A DNA stretch of 64,000 nucleotides from GWE2-51-13 sp041736705. Its GTDB lineage: Bacteria > Bacillota_I > Bacilli_A > Erysipelotrichales > Erysipelotrichaceae. The notes below the pieces were generated by a model. The model was not told the origin of the DNA. It saw nothing but the letters and a program-made list of their open reading frames with translations, and did no database searches. Both the position numbers and the translations under genes were made by a program. This document shows, in pieces, positions 42,250-50,503 of this stretch; the stretch's first letter is position 1; each line of letters starts with the position of its first letter. The DNA lies in assembly GCA_041736705.1 (NCBI GenBank), contig JBGSTC010000006.1:62001-126000 (forward strand), given 5' to 3'.

Positions 42250-42806
42250 TGCAAGACTTCGCCATGCATCTCTTGGACCTGGCGCACAATTCGATCAGTG
42301 CGAAAGCGACGAAGCTGCTGATCGATATCAACGAGTCTCCCTCAAACGATCGCTTTGAAATCGGTTTGACGGACGATGGCTGCGGAATGGATGAGGAGAC
42401 ACTTAAGAAAGCGCGTAATCCGTTCTACACCTCGCGTACGACGCGACGGGTGGGATTGGGGATTCCGCTCTTGGAGGGAACGACCAAGCAATGCGCCGGG
42501 AAGTTCAATCTTAAGTCCATACCGGGCAAAGGAACCTTCATCGGTTCGACCCTGCCCTATAAATGCATCGACCGTCCGCCGTTGGGGGATGTGGGTCAAT
42601 GTATCGCGATGATCCTGCAAGCCTCGCCCACGATGCATCTGACGTTCGAATATACTTACGAGAATGAAACGTTTAGCTTGGACAGTGATGAAATCAAAGC
42701 GACCTTGGGCGATGTATCGATCGACGAGCCGGAAATCCTGCTCTTCATCCAATCCTATGTCCAAGAACATATCAAAGCGCTGCAACATGGAGGAAAAAGC
42801 CAATGA
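42246..42806 (+). CDS. Histidine-kinase-like ATPase, hydrogenase cluster
   Basis: A 186-residue GHKL ATPase without transmembrane or sensor segments. The N box is LDLAHNSISAKAT, G1 is DDGCGMD, and RRVGLGIPLL forms the G2 lid. There is no recognisable phosphoacceptor domain. It is the second HATPase of the operon. It probably works with the PHP and DRTGG proteins in a signalling chain, but no partner has been shown here. It overlaps both neighbours by four bases. Confidence 0.83.
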   Translation: MMQDFAMHLLDLAHNSISAKATKLLIDINESPSNDRFEIGLTDDGCGMDEETLKKARNPFYTSRTTRRVGLGIPLLEGTTKQCAGKFNLKSIPGKGTFIGSTLPYKCIDRPPLGDVGQCIAMILQASPTMHLTFEYTYENETFSLDSDEIKATLGDVSIDEPEILLFIQSYVQEHIKALQHGGKSQ

Positions 42807-43156
42807 AAACATTGCAAGATCTACAAAAACTACGGGATGAAGCCAAAAAACGGGTCAGTATGCGCGAAGGGGACGTACGTTACCGCGTGTTGGTCGGTAT
42901 GGCGACCTGCGGCATCGCGGCCGGGGCACGGCCCGTACTCAACGCCTTGGTCGAAGCGTGCGCCAAAGAACACTACGACTGCACCGTAACCCAGACGGGG
43001 TGCATCGGAATGTGCACTTACGAACCGATCGTCGAAGTCCTCGACCAAGACGGCAAGAAGACCACCTACATCCATGTCGACGCCAAAAAAGCCGTCGAAA
43101 TCTTGGAAAGCCATGTCAAGAACGGCATCCTCTTGGAAGCCTATAGCTTGCAGTAA
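42803..43156 (+). CDS. Thioredoxin-like [2Fe-2S] ferredoxin (HndB-like)
   Basis: A 117-residue thioredoxin-fold ferredoxin. The ligands are C in MATCGIAAGA and the pair in GCIGMC, with a further Cys (LVEACAKE) nearby. It is comparable to HndB of the four-subunit NADP-reducing hydrogenase. It precedes hydB by 11 bases. It may be a fourth subunit or an electron carrier of the complex. Confidence 0.85.
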   Translation: MKTLQDLQKLRDEAKKRVSMREGDVRYRVLVGMATCGIAAGARPVLNALVEACAKEHYDCTVTQTGCIGMCTYEPIVEVLDQDGKKTTYIHVDAKKAVEILESHVKNGILLEAYSLQ

Positions 43157-43167
43157 GGGGAACAACC

Positions 43168-44964
43168 ATGGAAAGAATGCATGTATTGGTGTGCGCCGGG
43201 ACGGGATGTACTTCCTCGCTCTCCGCACAAGTCGTCGAACAGATCCAAAGCGAACTGGTCAAACTGAATCTGCAGACCGAAGTCAAAGTCATCAAGACCG
43301 GATGTTTCGGCTTGTGTCAAAAAGGACCGATCGTGGCCATCCACCCCGACCGCGTCTTTTATTGCCATGTCACCCCCGCCGACGCGGCGGAGATCGTCGC
43401 CGAACACATCTATAAAGGTCGTCCCGTCAAACGTTTGGAATTGACGGACATCGACGAAGTGACCAAGGAAAAAATCTTCAACATCGACGAGATCAAGTTC
43501 TATGCGAAGCAACAACGGATCGCACTGAAGAATTGCGGCGTCATCAACCCGGAAGACATCGACGAATACATCGCGATGGAAGGCTACATGGCCTTGGGCA
43601 AAGCCCTCACCACCATGACGCCCCAGGAAGTCATCGATGAAGTCAAGAAATCCGGATTAAGAGGAAGAGGCGACGGCGGGTTCCCGACCGGTGCGAAATG
43701 GCAGTTCGCGGCCAACCAACCCAAAGGTCAGAAATACGTCATCTGTAACGCCGACGAAGGGGATCCCGGGGCGTTCATGGATCGCTCCATCCTCGAAGGC
43801 GACCCGCATGTCGTTTTGGAATCCATGGCGATCGCCGGCTATGCCATCGGCGCCAACCACGGCTACGTCTACATCCGTGCCGAATACCCGATCGCGGTCG
43901 AACGTTTGGAAATCGCCTTGAAACAAGCCCGTGAACTCGGGTTGCTTGGCAACAACATCTTCTCGTCGGGCTTTGATTTCGACATCGAAATCCGACTTGG
44001 CGCCGGCGCCTTCGTCTGCGGTGAAGAAACCGCATTGATCCAATCGATCGAGGGAAAGCGCGGGATGCCGCGACCGAAGCCTCCGTTCCCGGCGGTTTCA
44101 GGGGTATGGGGCAAACCCACCATCATCAACAACGTGGAGACCTTCGCCAACGTGGCGCCGATCCTGCGTAAAGGCAGCGAATGGTTCGCGAGCATCGGGA
44201 CCGAAAAGTCCAAGGGAACCAAAGTCTTCGCATTGGGCGGTAAGATCAGCAACACCGGCTTGGTCGAAGTCCCGATGGGAACGACCTTGCGCGAAGTCAT
44301 CTATGAAATCGGCGGTGGTTGCCCCGACAACAAGAACTTCAAGGCGGTGCAGACCGGCGGTCCTTCCGGCGGCTGTCTCACCGAAGCCGACCTGGATACG
44401 GGGATCGACTTCGACAACCTGGTCGCGCTGGGATCCATGATGGGTTCGGGCGGGATGATCGTCCTTGACGAAGACAACTGCATGGTCGACGTCGCCCGTT
44501 TCTACATGGACTTCATCGTCGACGAATCCTGCGGGAAATGCAGTCCGTGCCGCATCGGCACCAAGCGCATGCTTGAAATGCTGACGGACATCTGCGAAGG
44601 CAGGGGTACCGCGGAAACCCTCTCCGAACTGGAACGATTAGCCCATAAAGTCAAGGATACTTCCTTGTGCGGATTGGGACAAACCGCATCCAACCCCGTC
44701 CTTTCCACCCTGCGTCTCTTTAAATCCGAATATGACGCCCACGTTTTCGATAAGAAATGCCCGGCCCATGTTTGTAAGAACTTGCTGACCTACAGTATCG
44801 AAGCCGAACTTTGCCGCAAATGCGGACTCTGCGCCCGCAATTGCCCGACCAGCGCCATCACCGGTGTCTTGGGTAAGGAAGTCTATGTCATCGATCCTGC
44901 GAAGTGCATCCGTTGCGGTGCGTGTATGACCGCTTGCCGCTTCGGCGCCGTCTTACGCGGATAG
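43168..44964 (+). CDS. hydB: NADH-binding flavoprotein subunit of [FeFe] hydrogenase (HydB)
   Basis: Beta subunit of 598 residues related to NuoF. The N-terminal thioredoxin-like [2Fe-2S] domain has C9, C14, C46 and C50. The FMN/NAD(H) core has RGRGDGGFPTG (about 165-175) and GAGAFVCGEETALIQS. CGKCSPCRIG binds a [4Fe-4S] cluster. The C-terminal extension carries two ferredoxin-type clusters (CRKCGLCARNCP, CIRCGACMTAC). This arrangement is that of electron-bifurcating enzymes that use NADH and ferredoxin together; bifurcation itself is inferred from the family. Confidence 0.96.
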   Translation: MERMHVLVCAGTGCTSSLSAQVVEQIQSELVKLNLQTEVKVIKTGCFGLCQKGPIVAIHPDRVFYCHVTPADAAEIVAEHIYKGRPVKRLELTDIDEVTKEKIFNIDEIKFYAKQQRIALKNCGVINPEDIDEYIAMEGYMALGKALTTMTPQEVIDEVKKSGLRGRGDGGFPTGAKWQFAANQPKGQKYVICNADEGDPGAFMDRSILEGDPHVVLESMAIAGYAIGANHGYVYIRAEYPIAVERLEIALKQARELGLLGNNIFSSGFDFDIEIRLGAGAFVCGEETALIQSIEGKRGMPRPKPPFPAVSGVWGKPTIINNVETFANVAPILRKGSEWFASIGTEKSKGTKVFALGGKISNTGLVEVPMGTTLREVIYEIGGGCPDNKNFKAVQTGGPSGGCLTEADLDTGIDFDNLVALGSMMGSGGMIVLDEDNCMVDVARFYMDFIVDESCGKCSPCRIGTKRMLEMLTDICEGRGTAETLSELERLAHKVKDTSLCGLGQTASNPVLSTLRLFKSEYDAHVFDKKCPAHVCKNLLTYSIEAELCRKCGLCARNCPTSAITGVLGKEVYVIDPAKCIRCGACMTACRFGAVLRG

Positions 44965-44973
44965 GAGGAACCC

Positions 44974-46725
44974 ATGAGTAAAGTCCATTTAAAAATCAAC
45001 GGTTTGACCGTCGAGGCCGAAGCCGGCTCGACGATCTTGGAAGCCGCGAAAGCCGCCGGCATCCGTATCCCGACCCTCTGTTATCTCAAAGGCACGACCG
45101 CCAGCGGGGCATGCCGCGTCTGTACGGTCGAAATCAAGAACGTCCGTTCATTGGGTGCCGCCTGTGTCTATCCGGTCGCGGAAAACATGGAAGTGTTCAC
45201 CCACTCCCAACGCGCCATCGACGCACGCCGTAATACCGTCGAACTGATCCTCTCCAACCACTCCAAAGACTGCCTCTCCTGCATCCGCAACCAAAACTGC
45301 GAACTCCAATCCTTGGCGCAGGAAGTCAACGTCCGCGACCAAGCCTTCGCAGGTGAAAAATCGATTCCCACCTACGACGACGTCGCACCCGGCATCGTCC
45401 GCGATACGACCAAATGCGTCCTGTGCGGCCGTTGCGTCGAAACCTGTAAGAGTGTCCAAGGATTGGGCATCCTGGATTTCCAGGAACGCGGTTTCAAAAC
45501 GACCGTCGGTCCCGTCTTCAATAAATCTTTCAGCGAAGTCAACTGTATGCAATGCGGACAATGCATCAACGTCTGTCCGGTCGGCGCGCTCTGTGAAAAA
45601 GAAGAAATCCACGAAGTCATCCAAGCCCTCAACGACCCCACCAAACACGTCGTCGTGCAAACCGCGCCTGCGGTACGCGCTTCCTTGGGCGAAGAATTCG
45701 GAAACCCCATCGGGACCCGCGTCACCGGCAAGATGGTCGCATCGTTGCGTCGCATCGGCTTCGACCGCGTCTTCGACACCAACTATGCAGCCGACCTGAC
45801 CATCATGGAAGAAGGGACGGAATTCCTGCACCGTGTCGCCGAGAAGGGCACCTTACCGATGATCACCTCCTGTTCGCCGGGTTGGGTCCGCTATCTCGAA
45901 TTCGAATACCCCGACCTGATCCCCAATCTTTCCACCTGCAAGTCCCCCCACATGATGTTCGGGGCGATCTTGAAATCGTACTACGCGAAAACCAAAGGCA
46001 TCGACCCCAAAGACGTCGTCGTCGTTTCGATCATGCCCTGCATCGCGAAGAAATCCGAAAAAGTCCGTGAAGAAAACAAGGTCAACGGCCTACAGGATGT
46101 CGACCATGTCCTGACGACCCGCGAACTCGGACGCCTGATCAAGATCTACGGGATCGACTTCAACAGCCTGCCCGATGAAGACTTCGACCATGACATGTTC
46201 GGCGAATATTCAGGCGCCGGCGTCATCTTCGGCGTTACCGGAGGGGTCATGGAAGCCGCATTGCGTACCGTCGCCGTCAAACTGACGGGTGAGGAACTCA
46301 CCGATGTCAACTTCTACGGTGTCCGCGGCGTCGAAGGCGTCAAGGAAGCCACGTTGAATCTGGCCGGCATGGAAGTCAAAGTCGCCGTCGCCCACAGCAT
46401 GTCCTTGGCTAAACCCTTGTTGGATGAAATTCGTGCCGGCACGTCGCCCTACGCCTTCATCGAAATCATGGGTTGCCCGGGCGGATGCATCAACGGCGGC
46501 GGTCAATCGATCGTCAACGCCAGTGTACGCAACGCACTCGGCATCAACTTCATGAAACTGCGCGCCAAAACGCTCTATGACGAAGATGTCAGCATGCCGC
46601 ATCGCCAGTCGCACAAGAACACCCAGATCCAGGCGCTCTACGACAACTTCCTGCATGAACCGTGCGGACATCGCTCCCACGAACTCCTGCATACCCATTA
46701 CACGCAGAAACCAAGATTCAAGTAA
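44974..46725 (+). CDS. hydA: [FeFe] hydrogenase catalytic subunit (HydA)
   Basis: H2-forming subunit of 583 residues. The N-terminal [2Fe-2S] domain has C36, C47, C50 and C64. The His-Cys3 cluster motif is HSKDCLSCIRNQNC. Two [4Fe-4S] motifs follow (CVLCGRCVETC, CMQCGQCINVC). The H-cluster domain has L1 TSCSPGW (298-304), L2 MPCIAKK (354-360) and L3 MGCPGGCINGGG (499-510). L1 has Ser where TSCCPxW has its second Cys, a variant I believe occurs in trimeric enzymes. The iron-hydrogenase small-subunit-like tail is at the C-terminus. No HydE/F/G maturases are in the window. Confidence 0.97.
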   Translation: MSKVHLKINGLTVEAEAGSTILEAAKAAGIRIPTLCYLKGTTASGACRVCTVEIKNVRSLGAACVYPVAENMEVFTHSQRAIDARRNTVELILSNHSKDCLSCIRNQNCELQSLAQEVNVRDQAFAGEKSIPTYDDVAPGIVRDTTKCVLCGRCVETCKSVQGLGILDFQERGFKTTVGPVFNKSFSEVNCMQCGQCINVCPVGALCEKEEIHEVIQALNDPTKHVVVQTAPAVRASLGEEFGNPIGTRVTGKMVASLRRIGFDRVFDTNYAADLTIMEEGTEFLHRVAEKGTLPMITSCSPGWVRYLEFEYPDLIPNLSTCKSPHMMFGAILKSYYAKTKGIDPKDVVVVSIMPCIAKKSEKVREENKVNGLQDVDHVLTTRELGRLIKIYGIDFNSLPDEDFDHDMFGEYSGAGVIFGVTGGVMEAALRTVAVKLTGEELTDVNFYGVRGVEGVKEATLNLAGMEVKVAVAHSMSLAKPLLDEIRAGTSPYAFIEIMGCPGGCINGGGQSIVNASVRNALGINFMKLRAKTLYDEDVSMPHRQSHKNTQIQALYDNFLHEPCGHRSHELLHTHYTQKPRFK

Positions 46726-46744
46726 TTCTTCATTCATCAGACAC

Positions 46745-46780
46745 AAAAGGGATCCCCGGAAGGGAATCCCTTTTTCTTTC
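46745..46780 (+). terminator. Terminator of the hydrogenase operon
   Basis: AAAAGGGAT pairs with ATCCCTTTT across a GC-rich loop, followed by T residues. Confidence 0.8.
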
Positions 46781-46825
46781 GATCTTTGGTTGAGTGTCTA
46801 TGTGCGAGTCAATGGGTGAATGAAT

Positions 46826-46860
46826 AAAACAGGGCGCGTCGAGTGACACGCCCTGTTTTT
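46826..46860. terminator. Terminator of proS (convergent with hydA)
   Basis: AAAACAGGGCG pairs with CGCCCTGTTTT with T runs on both strands; it starts just after the proS stop. Confidence 0.85.
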
Positions 46861-46863
46861 AGG

Positions 46864-48561
46864 TTATCGTTGGAAGAATTCTTTGACGCTTTGGTAGACT
46901 TGGTCGACATCGACGATCTTGACTTCGGTGTCACTGCGTCCTTTGATTTCGACTTGGTTGTTTTCGATCGTTTTCCCGACAGTGATCCGTAAGGGAATAC
47001 CGATGAGATCCATGTCGTTGAACTTGACGCCGGCGCGTTCGTCACGGTCGTCCAGCAAAACATCATAACCATGTTGTTTGAGTTGCGAATACAAGAGGTT
47101 GCCCGCGTCGTTCTGCAGATCGACTTTCGAATTGATGACGACGATCGCGACCTGGTAAGGTGCGATTTCCTTCGGCCATAAAATCCCTTTGTCGTCATGG
47201 TTTTGTTCGACCAGATCCGCCAGACAGCGTCCTGGACCGATTCCGTAAGAACCCATCACGACAGGATGGAGTTGGTTGTTGGCATCCAGATATTCCAGAC
47301 CCAAGGCTTTGGCGTATTTGTCTCCGAGTTTGAAGGTATTTCCGATTTCGATGCCTTTCTTGAATCCGACATGACCTTGATGGCAGGTAGGACAAACATC
47401 GCCTTCCTTGATCTGACGTACGTCGGAAACAAAAGAAGGTGTAAAGTCACTGAGATTCGCGTTCTTGAAGTGGACGTCGGTTTCGTTGGCTCCGACGATG
47501 AAGTTGCGCATCAAGGATACCTGGGTATCGACGATGATTCGGATCTTTAATCCGATCGGGCCGGCGAAACCGACTTTCGCGTTGGTCGCGGCGACCACGA
47601 CTTCAGGATCGGCCAAATTGATTTCATTAGCAGCCAGCAGTTTACGTACCTTGGTTTCATTCACTTCCGCATCGCCGCGCACACAAACCGCGACGACTTC
47701 CTTATCCGTCTTATAGAGTAATGTTTTTACGAATTGGTTCGAGGATTCCCCCATGAAGTTCGACACTTCCTCGATCGTCTTCGCATTGGGCGTCGACACT
47801 TTTTCATAGGGTAGTTCGTCCGCACCGGAGGCTTCATCGAGGGTGACGCATGCGGCGACTTCGATGTTGGACGCGAAGTCGCAGGTATCGCAAAGCACCA
47901 GGACATCCTCGCCGATCTCCGTCACCGCTTGGAATTCTTCCGACAACAAGCCGCCCATGACGCCGGTATCGGCCGTGACGATCTTGTAGTCGATGCCCAT
48001 GCGGTCAAACGAATTCTTGTAGGCGTCAAACATCTTCTTGTAGGCGACATCCAGACCCGCGAGATCCGCATCGAAGGAATAGGCATCCTTCATGATGAAT
48101 TCGCGGACACGGATCAAACCGAAGCGCGGACGGGGTTCGTCGCGGAACTTCGTTTGGAATTGATAGAGATTGAAAGGGAAGTCCTTATAGGAACGTACCC
48201 GTGACGCTGCGGCCAGGACGAAGAGTTCTTCATGGGTCGGACCCAGGACGAACGGCTTGGCGAAGCGGTCTTTTAAGGAGAACATCGAGTTTCCGAACCC
48301 TTCGCGACGTCCGCTCTGGATGTAGACATCTTCGGGGATCAACGAAGGCATTAAGAGTTCCTGTGCCCCGGTCTTGTCCATCTCGTCGCGGATGATCGAT
48401 TCGATCTTCTTAAGCACCTTATAGCCCATCGGCATGTACATATAGACACCCGACGAGCTCTTTTTGATCATCCCGCTACGGACCAGCAGGTTGCCGCTGC
48501 CGGAATCTTCATCTTTGACGCTTTCGCGTAACGTGTAGAAAAAGCTGTTTTTTAGTTTCAT
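46864..48561 (-). CDS. proS: Prolyl-tRNA synthetase, bacterial type
   Basis: Class II synthetase of 565 residues with the editing insertion. Motif 1 region MPSLIPEDVYIQSGR, motif 2 QTKFRDEPRPRFGLIRVREF, motif 3 GSYGIGPGRCLADLVEQ. The INS editing domain occupies about residues 225-385. The anticodon-binding domain is at the C-terminus. GAGGGATGG precedes the ATG. It is monocistronic and divergent from infC, with an extended -10 promoter and no T-box, in contrast to thrS. Confidence 0.97.
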   Translation of the reverse strand: MKLKNSFFYTLRESVKDEDSGSGNLLVRSGMIKKSSSGVYMYMPMGYKVLKKIESIIRDEMDKTGAQELLMPSLIPEDVYIQSGRREGFGNSMFSLKDRFAKPFVLGPTHEELFVLAAASRVRSYKDFPFNLYQFQTKFRDEPRPRFGLIRVREFIMKDAYSFDADLAGLDVAYKKMFDAYKNSFDRMGIDYKIVTADTGVMGGLLSEEFQAVTEIGEDVLVLCDTCDFASNIEVAACVTLDEASGADELPYEKVSTPNAKTIEEVSNFMGESSNQFVKTLLYKTDKEVVAVCVRGDAEVNETKVRKLLAANEINLADPEVVVAATNAKVGFAGPIGLKIRIIVDTQVSLMRNFIVGANETDVHFKNANLSDFTPSFVSDVRQIKEGDVCPTCHQGHVGFKKGIEIGNTFKLGDKYAKALGLEYLDANNQLHPVVMGSYGIGPGRCLADLVEQNHDDKGILWPKEIAPYQVAIVVINSKVDLQNDAGNLLYSQLKQHGYDVLLDDRDERAGVKFNDMDLIGIPLRITVGKTIENNQVEIKGRSDTEVKIVDVDQVYQSVKEFFQR

Positions 48562-48589
48562 ATTCCATCCCTCATTTTGTTACTAGTGC

Positions 48590-48598
48590 ATTATAGCA
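48590..48598 (-). promoter_or_regulatory. Extended -10 promoter of proS
   Basis: The minus strand reads TGC-TATAAT, 28 bases before the ATG. No good -35 is visible. Confidence 0.6.
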
Positions 48599-48628
48599 TA
48601 TTTTTACATTGAAAAAAGACGCATGTTC

Positions 48629-48657
48629 TTGTAAGAACGCTGAAAGACGGCTATACT
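48629..48657 (+). promoter_or_regulatory. Upstream promoter of the infC operon (P1)
   Basis: TTGTAA and TATACT with a 17-base spacer. An inverted repeat GACGGCT (48646) / AGCCGTC (48675) overlaps the -10. Confidence 0.45.
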
Positions 48658-48693
48658 ATCACAGACGGAACAAAAGCCGTCAAGGAAGCGGAC

Positions 48694-48722
48694 TTGACAC
48701 CATGGAGCGACTATGGTATCAT
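48694..48722 (+). promoter_or_regulatory. Main promoter of the infC operon (P2)
   Basis: A perfect TTGACA and TATCAT with a 17-base spacer. The leader to infC would be about 145 bases. Confidence 0.8.
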
Positions 48723-48788
48723 AGCGATGCTGTTAAAAATGAATGTGGAAAGCAGAAGTCACTCTTCTCACCCGATGGCTCAAGTCAT

Positions 48789-48854
48789 GGGTAGACGCTA
48801 CATGTACCGATTCTATGTACAAAGCACGGGTGCGCATCTGCGTACCCGTTTTTT
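48789..48854 (+). promoter_or_regulatory. Transcription attenuator in the infC leader (L20-leader-like)
   Basis: The terminator CGGGTGCGC (48827) / GCGTACCCG (48840-48848) is followed by six T. Upstream GGGTA-GA-CGC (48789-48798) can pair with the right arm of that terminator and act as antiterminator. This fits L20 control of infC-rpmI-rplT as known in Bacillus; the exact L20 leader consensus was not checked. Confidence 0.65.
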
Positions 48855-48874
48855 ATCACTCGGAGGTGAAAGTT

Positions 48875-49405
48875 ATAAGCCACAAAAAACCGCAACAGGA
48901 CGAATTGGTCAATGAGGTCATTCGTTTCAAAGAAGTCTTGGTCATCGGACCCAATGGAGAACAACTTGGGATTTTAATGCGTCGCGAAGCGCTTGAAAAA
49001 GCGTATGAGTACGGATTGGATCTCTATTGCGTCGCCCCGGCTGCCGTACCGCCTGTATGCAAGATTCTCGATTTCGGTAAATTCCGTTTCGAACAGCAGA
49101 AGAAGACCCGTGAAGCGAAGAAAAACCAGCATGTCACGGAAATGAAACCGATGCGTTTATCGCCGGTCATCGACACCCACGACTTCGAAACCAAACTGCG
49201 TCAAGCACGCACGTGGATTTCGGAAGGGATGAAGGTGAAGGTCGACATGCGCTTCAGAGGCCGTTTGATCACGCGTCTTGAAGTCGGTCAGAAAGTCATG
49301 AGAAGTTTCGTAGAACAGATTTCGGATATCGCGCAAGTGGAACGCGCACCCTTACTCGAAGGGAATACCATGAGTATGGTCCTTGCTCCCAAACGCGGTA
49401 AATAA
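48875..49405 (+). CDS. infC: Translation initiation factor IF-3, probable ATA start
   Basis: IF-3 prevents premature subunit joining and discriminates against non-canonical start codons. With the start at ATA 48875 the protein has 176 residues, the normal length, beginning I-S-H-K-K like Bacillus IF-3, which starts at ATT. GGAGG lies eight bases upstream. No ATG, GTG or TTG in frame is at suitable distance: the upstream ATG would lie before the terminator hairpin. NEVIRFKEVLVIGPNGEQLG and MRLSPVIDTHDFETK are family signatures. First gene of infC-rpmI-rplT. Confidence 0.93.
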   Translation: MSHKKPQQDELVNEVIRFKEVLVIGPNGEQLGILMRREALEKAYEYGLDLYCVAPAAVPPVCKILDFGKFRFEQQKKTREAKKNQHVTEMKPMRLSPVIDTHDFETKLRQARTWISEGMKVKVDMRFRGRLITRLEVGQKVMRSFVEQISDIAQVERAPLLEGNTMSMVLAPKRGK

Positions 49406-49420
49406 CAGGAGGAACGAACA

Positions 49421-49615
49421 ATGCCTAAAATGAAAACCAAAAAAGCGTTGGCGAAACGTGTCAAGGTGACCGGTAGCGGAAAACTGAAACGCTCCCACGC
49501 CTATGTTTCCCACTTCGCCGCCAACAAATCCCACAAACAAAAACGTAACCTAAGAAAATCCGCTCTCGTATCGAAGAGTGATTACAAGCGCATCAAACTG
49601 ATGCTGCACAGTTAA
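49421..49615 (+). CDS. rpmI: 50S ribosomal protein L35
   Basis: A 64-residue, strongly basic protein starting MPKMKTKKALAKRVKVTGSG, the conserved L35 N-terminus. AGGAGG precedes the start. It lies between infC and rplT in the standard order. Confidence 0.98.
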   Translation: MPKMKTKKALAKRVKVTGSGKLKRSHAYVSHFAANKSHKQKRNLRKSALVSKSDYKRIKLMLHS

Positions 49616-49628
49616 GGAGGAATGAACA

Positions 49629-49988
49629 ATGGCAAGAGTTACAAGCTCGGTTACATCGCATAAGCGCCATAAGGCAATCCTGAAGCTGGCCAAAGGTTAC
49701 TTCGGATCGAAACACACCATCTATCGTACGGCCCACGAACAAGTCATGCACTCCCTGCAATACGCGTTCCGCGACCGTAAACAACTCAAACGCGAAATGC
49801 GTAAACTGTGGATCGCGCGTATCAACGCCGCGGCCCGCATGAACGACATCAGCTATTCGAAACTGATGCATGGCTTGAAGTTGGCGGAAATCACCGTCAA
49901 CCGCAAGATGCTGTCGGAAATCGCCATCCACGACCCCAAGGGTTTCACCACGGTCGTCGAAAAAGCGAAAAAAGCGCTCGAAAAGTAG
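49629..49988 (+). CDS. rplT: 50S ribosomal protein L20
   Basis: Basic RNA-binding protein of 119 residues needed early in large-subunit assembly; in Bacillus it also represses its own operon through the leader. The sequence shows HKAILKLAKGYFGSKHTIYR, LWIARINAAARM and YSKLMHGLKLA. AAGGAGG precedes the ATG. The family normally has a basic ARVKRG-type start, here ARVTSSVTSHKRHK. Confidence 0.98.
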   Translation: MARVTSSVTSHKRHKAILKLAKGYFGSKHTIYRTAHEQVMHSLQYAFRDRKQLKREMRKLWIARINAAARMNDISYSKLMHGLKLAEITVNRKMLSEIAIHDPKGFTTVVEKAKKALEK

Positions 49989-50006
49989 CCCTCGGGGAAA
50001 CGTTCG

Positions 50007-50444
50007 ATGAAAGACACGAAGCGCACGCTCAACGAGCTGCTGGTCTATCTCTTTAACCACATCTTGTTTCTTGAAGAAAAGAATCTGAAAGACCAAGGCA
50101 TCCGTCTGTCCATGACGGAAGTGCACACGCTGGAAAACATCGAAAAAAGTTCCTCGAAGACCATGTCCGATATCGCGAAACTCCAAATGGTCACCCAAGG
50201 GACCCTGACCGTGGCGGTCAACCGCCTGGTGAAGAAGGGCTTTGTGTGGCGTGAGCGCGACAAGGAAGACAAGCGTGTCATCCGTTTGGAACTGACACCC
50301 GTCGCCAAGGAAGTATTGAAGGTTCATGACCGTTTCCACGAGTCGATGATCGATTCTCTGATCGCCGATATGAAAGTGGATGACGACGTCAACCTGATGA
50401 CTTCATTGGATAAGATCATGGATTACTTTAAGAAATTAGGCTGA
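50007..50444 (+). CDS. MarR-family transcriptional regulator
   Basis: A 145-residue winged-helix repressor. The recognition-helix region is SDIAKLQMVTQGTLTVAVNRLVKK and the wing is RERDKEDKRV, both typical of MarR. It resembles the FabT type in length, but no fatty-acid genes are near. It follows rplT by 18 bases without a terminator, so it is the last gene of the infC operon. The target is unknown. Confidence 0.9.
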   Translation: MKDTKRTLNELLVYLFNHILFLEEKNLKDQGIRLSMTEVHTLENIEKSSSKTMSDIAKLQMVTQGTLTVAVNRLVKKGFVWRERDKEDKRVIRLELTPVAKEVLKVHDRFHESMIDSLIADMKVDDDVNLMTSLDKIMDYFKKLG

Positions 50445-50469
50445 ACCGTGACGAAAGTCGCGGTTTTTT
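50444..50469 (+). terminator. Terminator of the infC operon
   Basis: AACCGTGAC and GTCGCGGTT pair around a GAAA tetraloop, followed by T residues. Confidence 0.85.
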
Positions 50470-50482
50470 CTTTTCATCATAT

Positions 50483-50503
50483 AAAAAGCCGTCGATGACG
50501 GCT
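50483..50503 (-). terminator. Terminator of the choline-kinase-like gene
   Basis: GCCGTC and GACGGC pair on the minus strand, followed by TTTTT. Confidence 0.7.
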
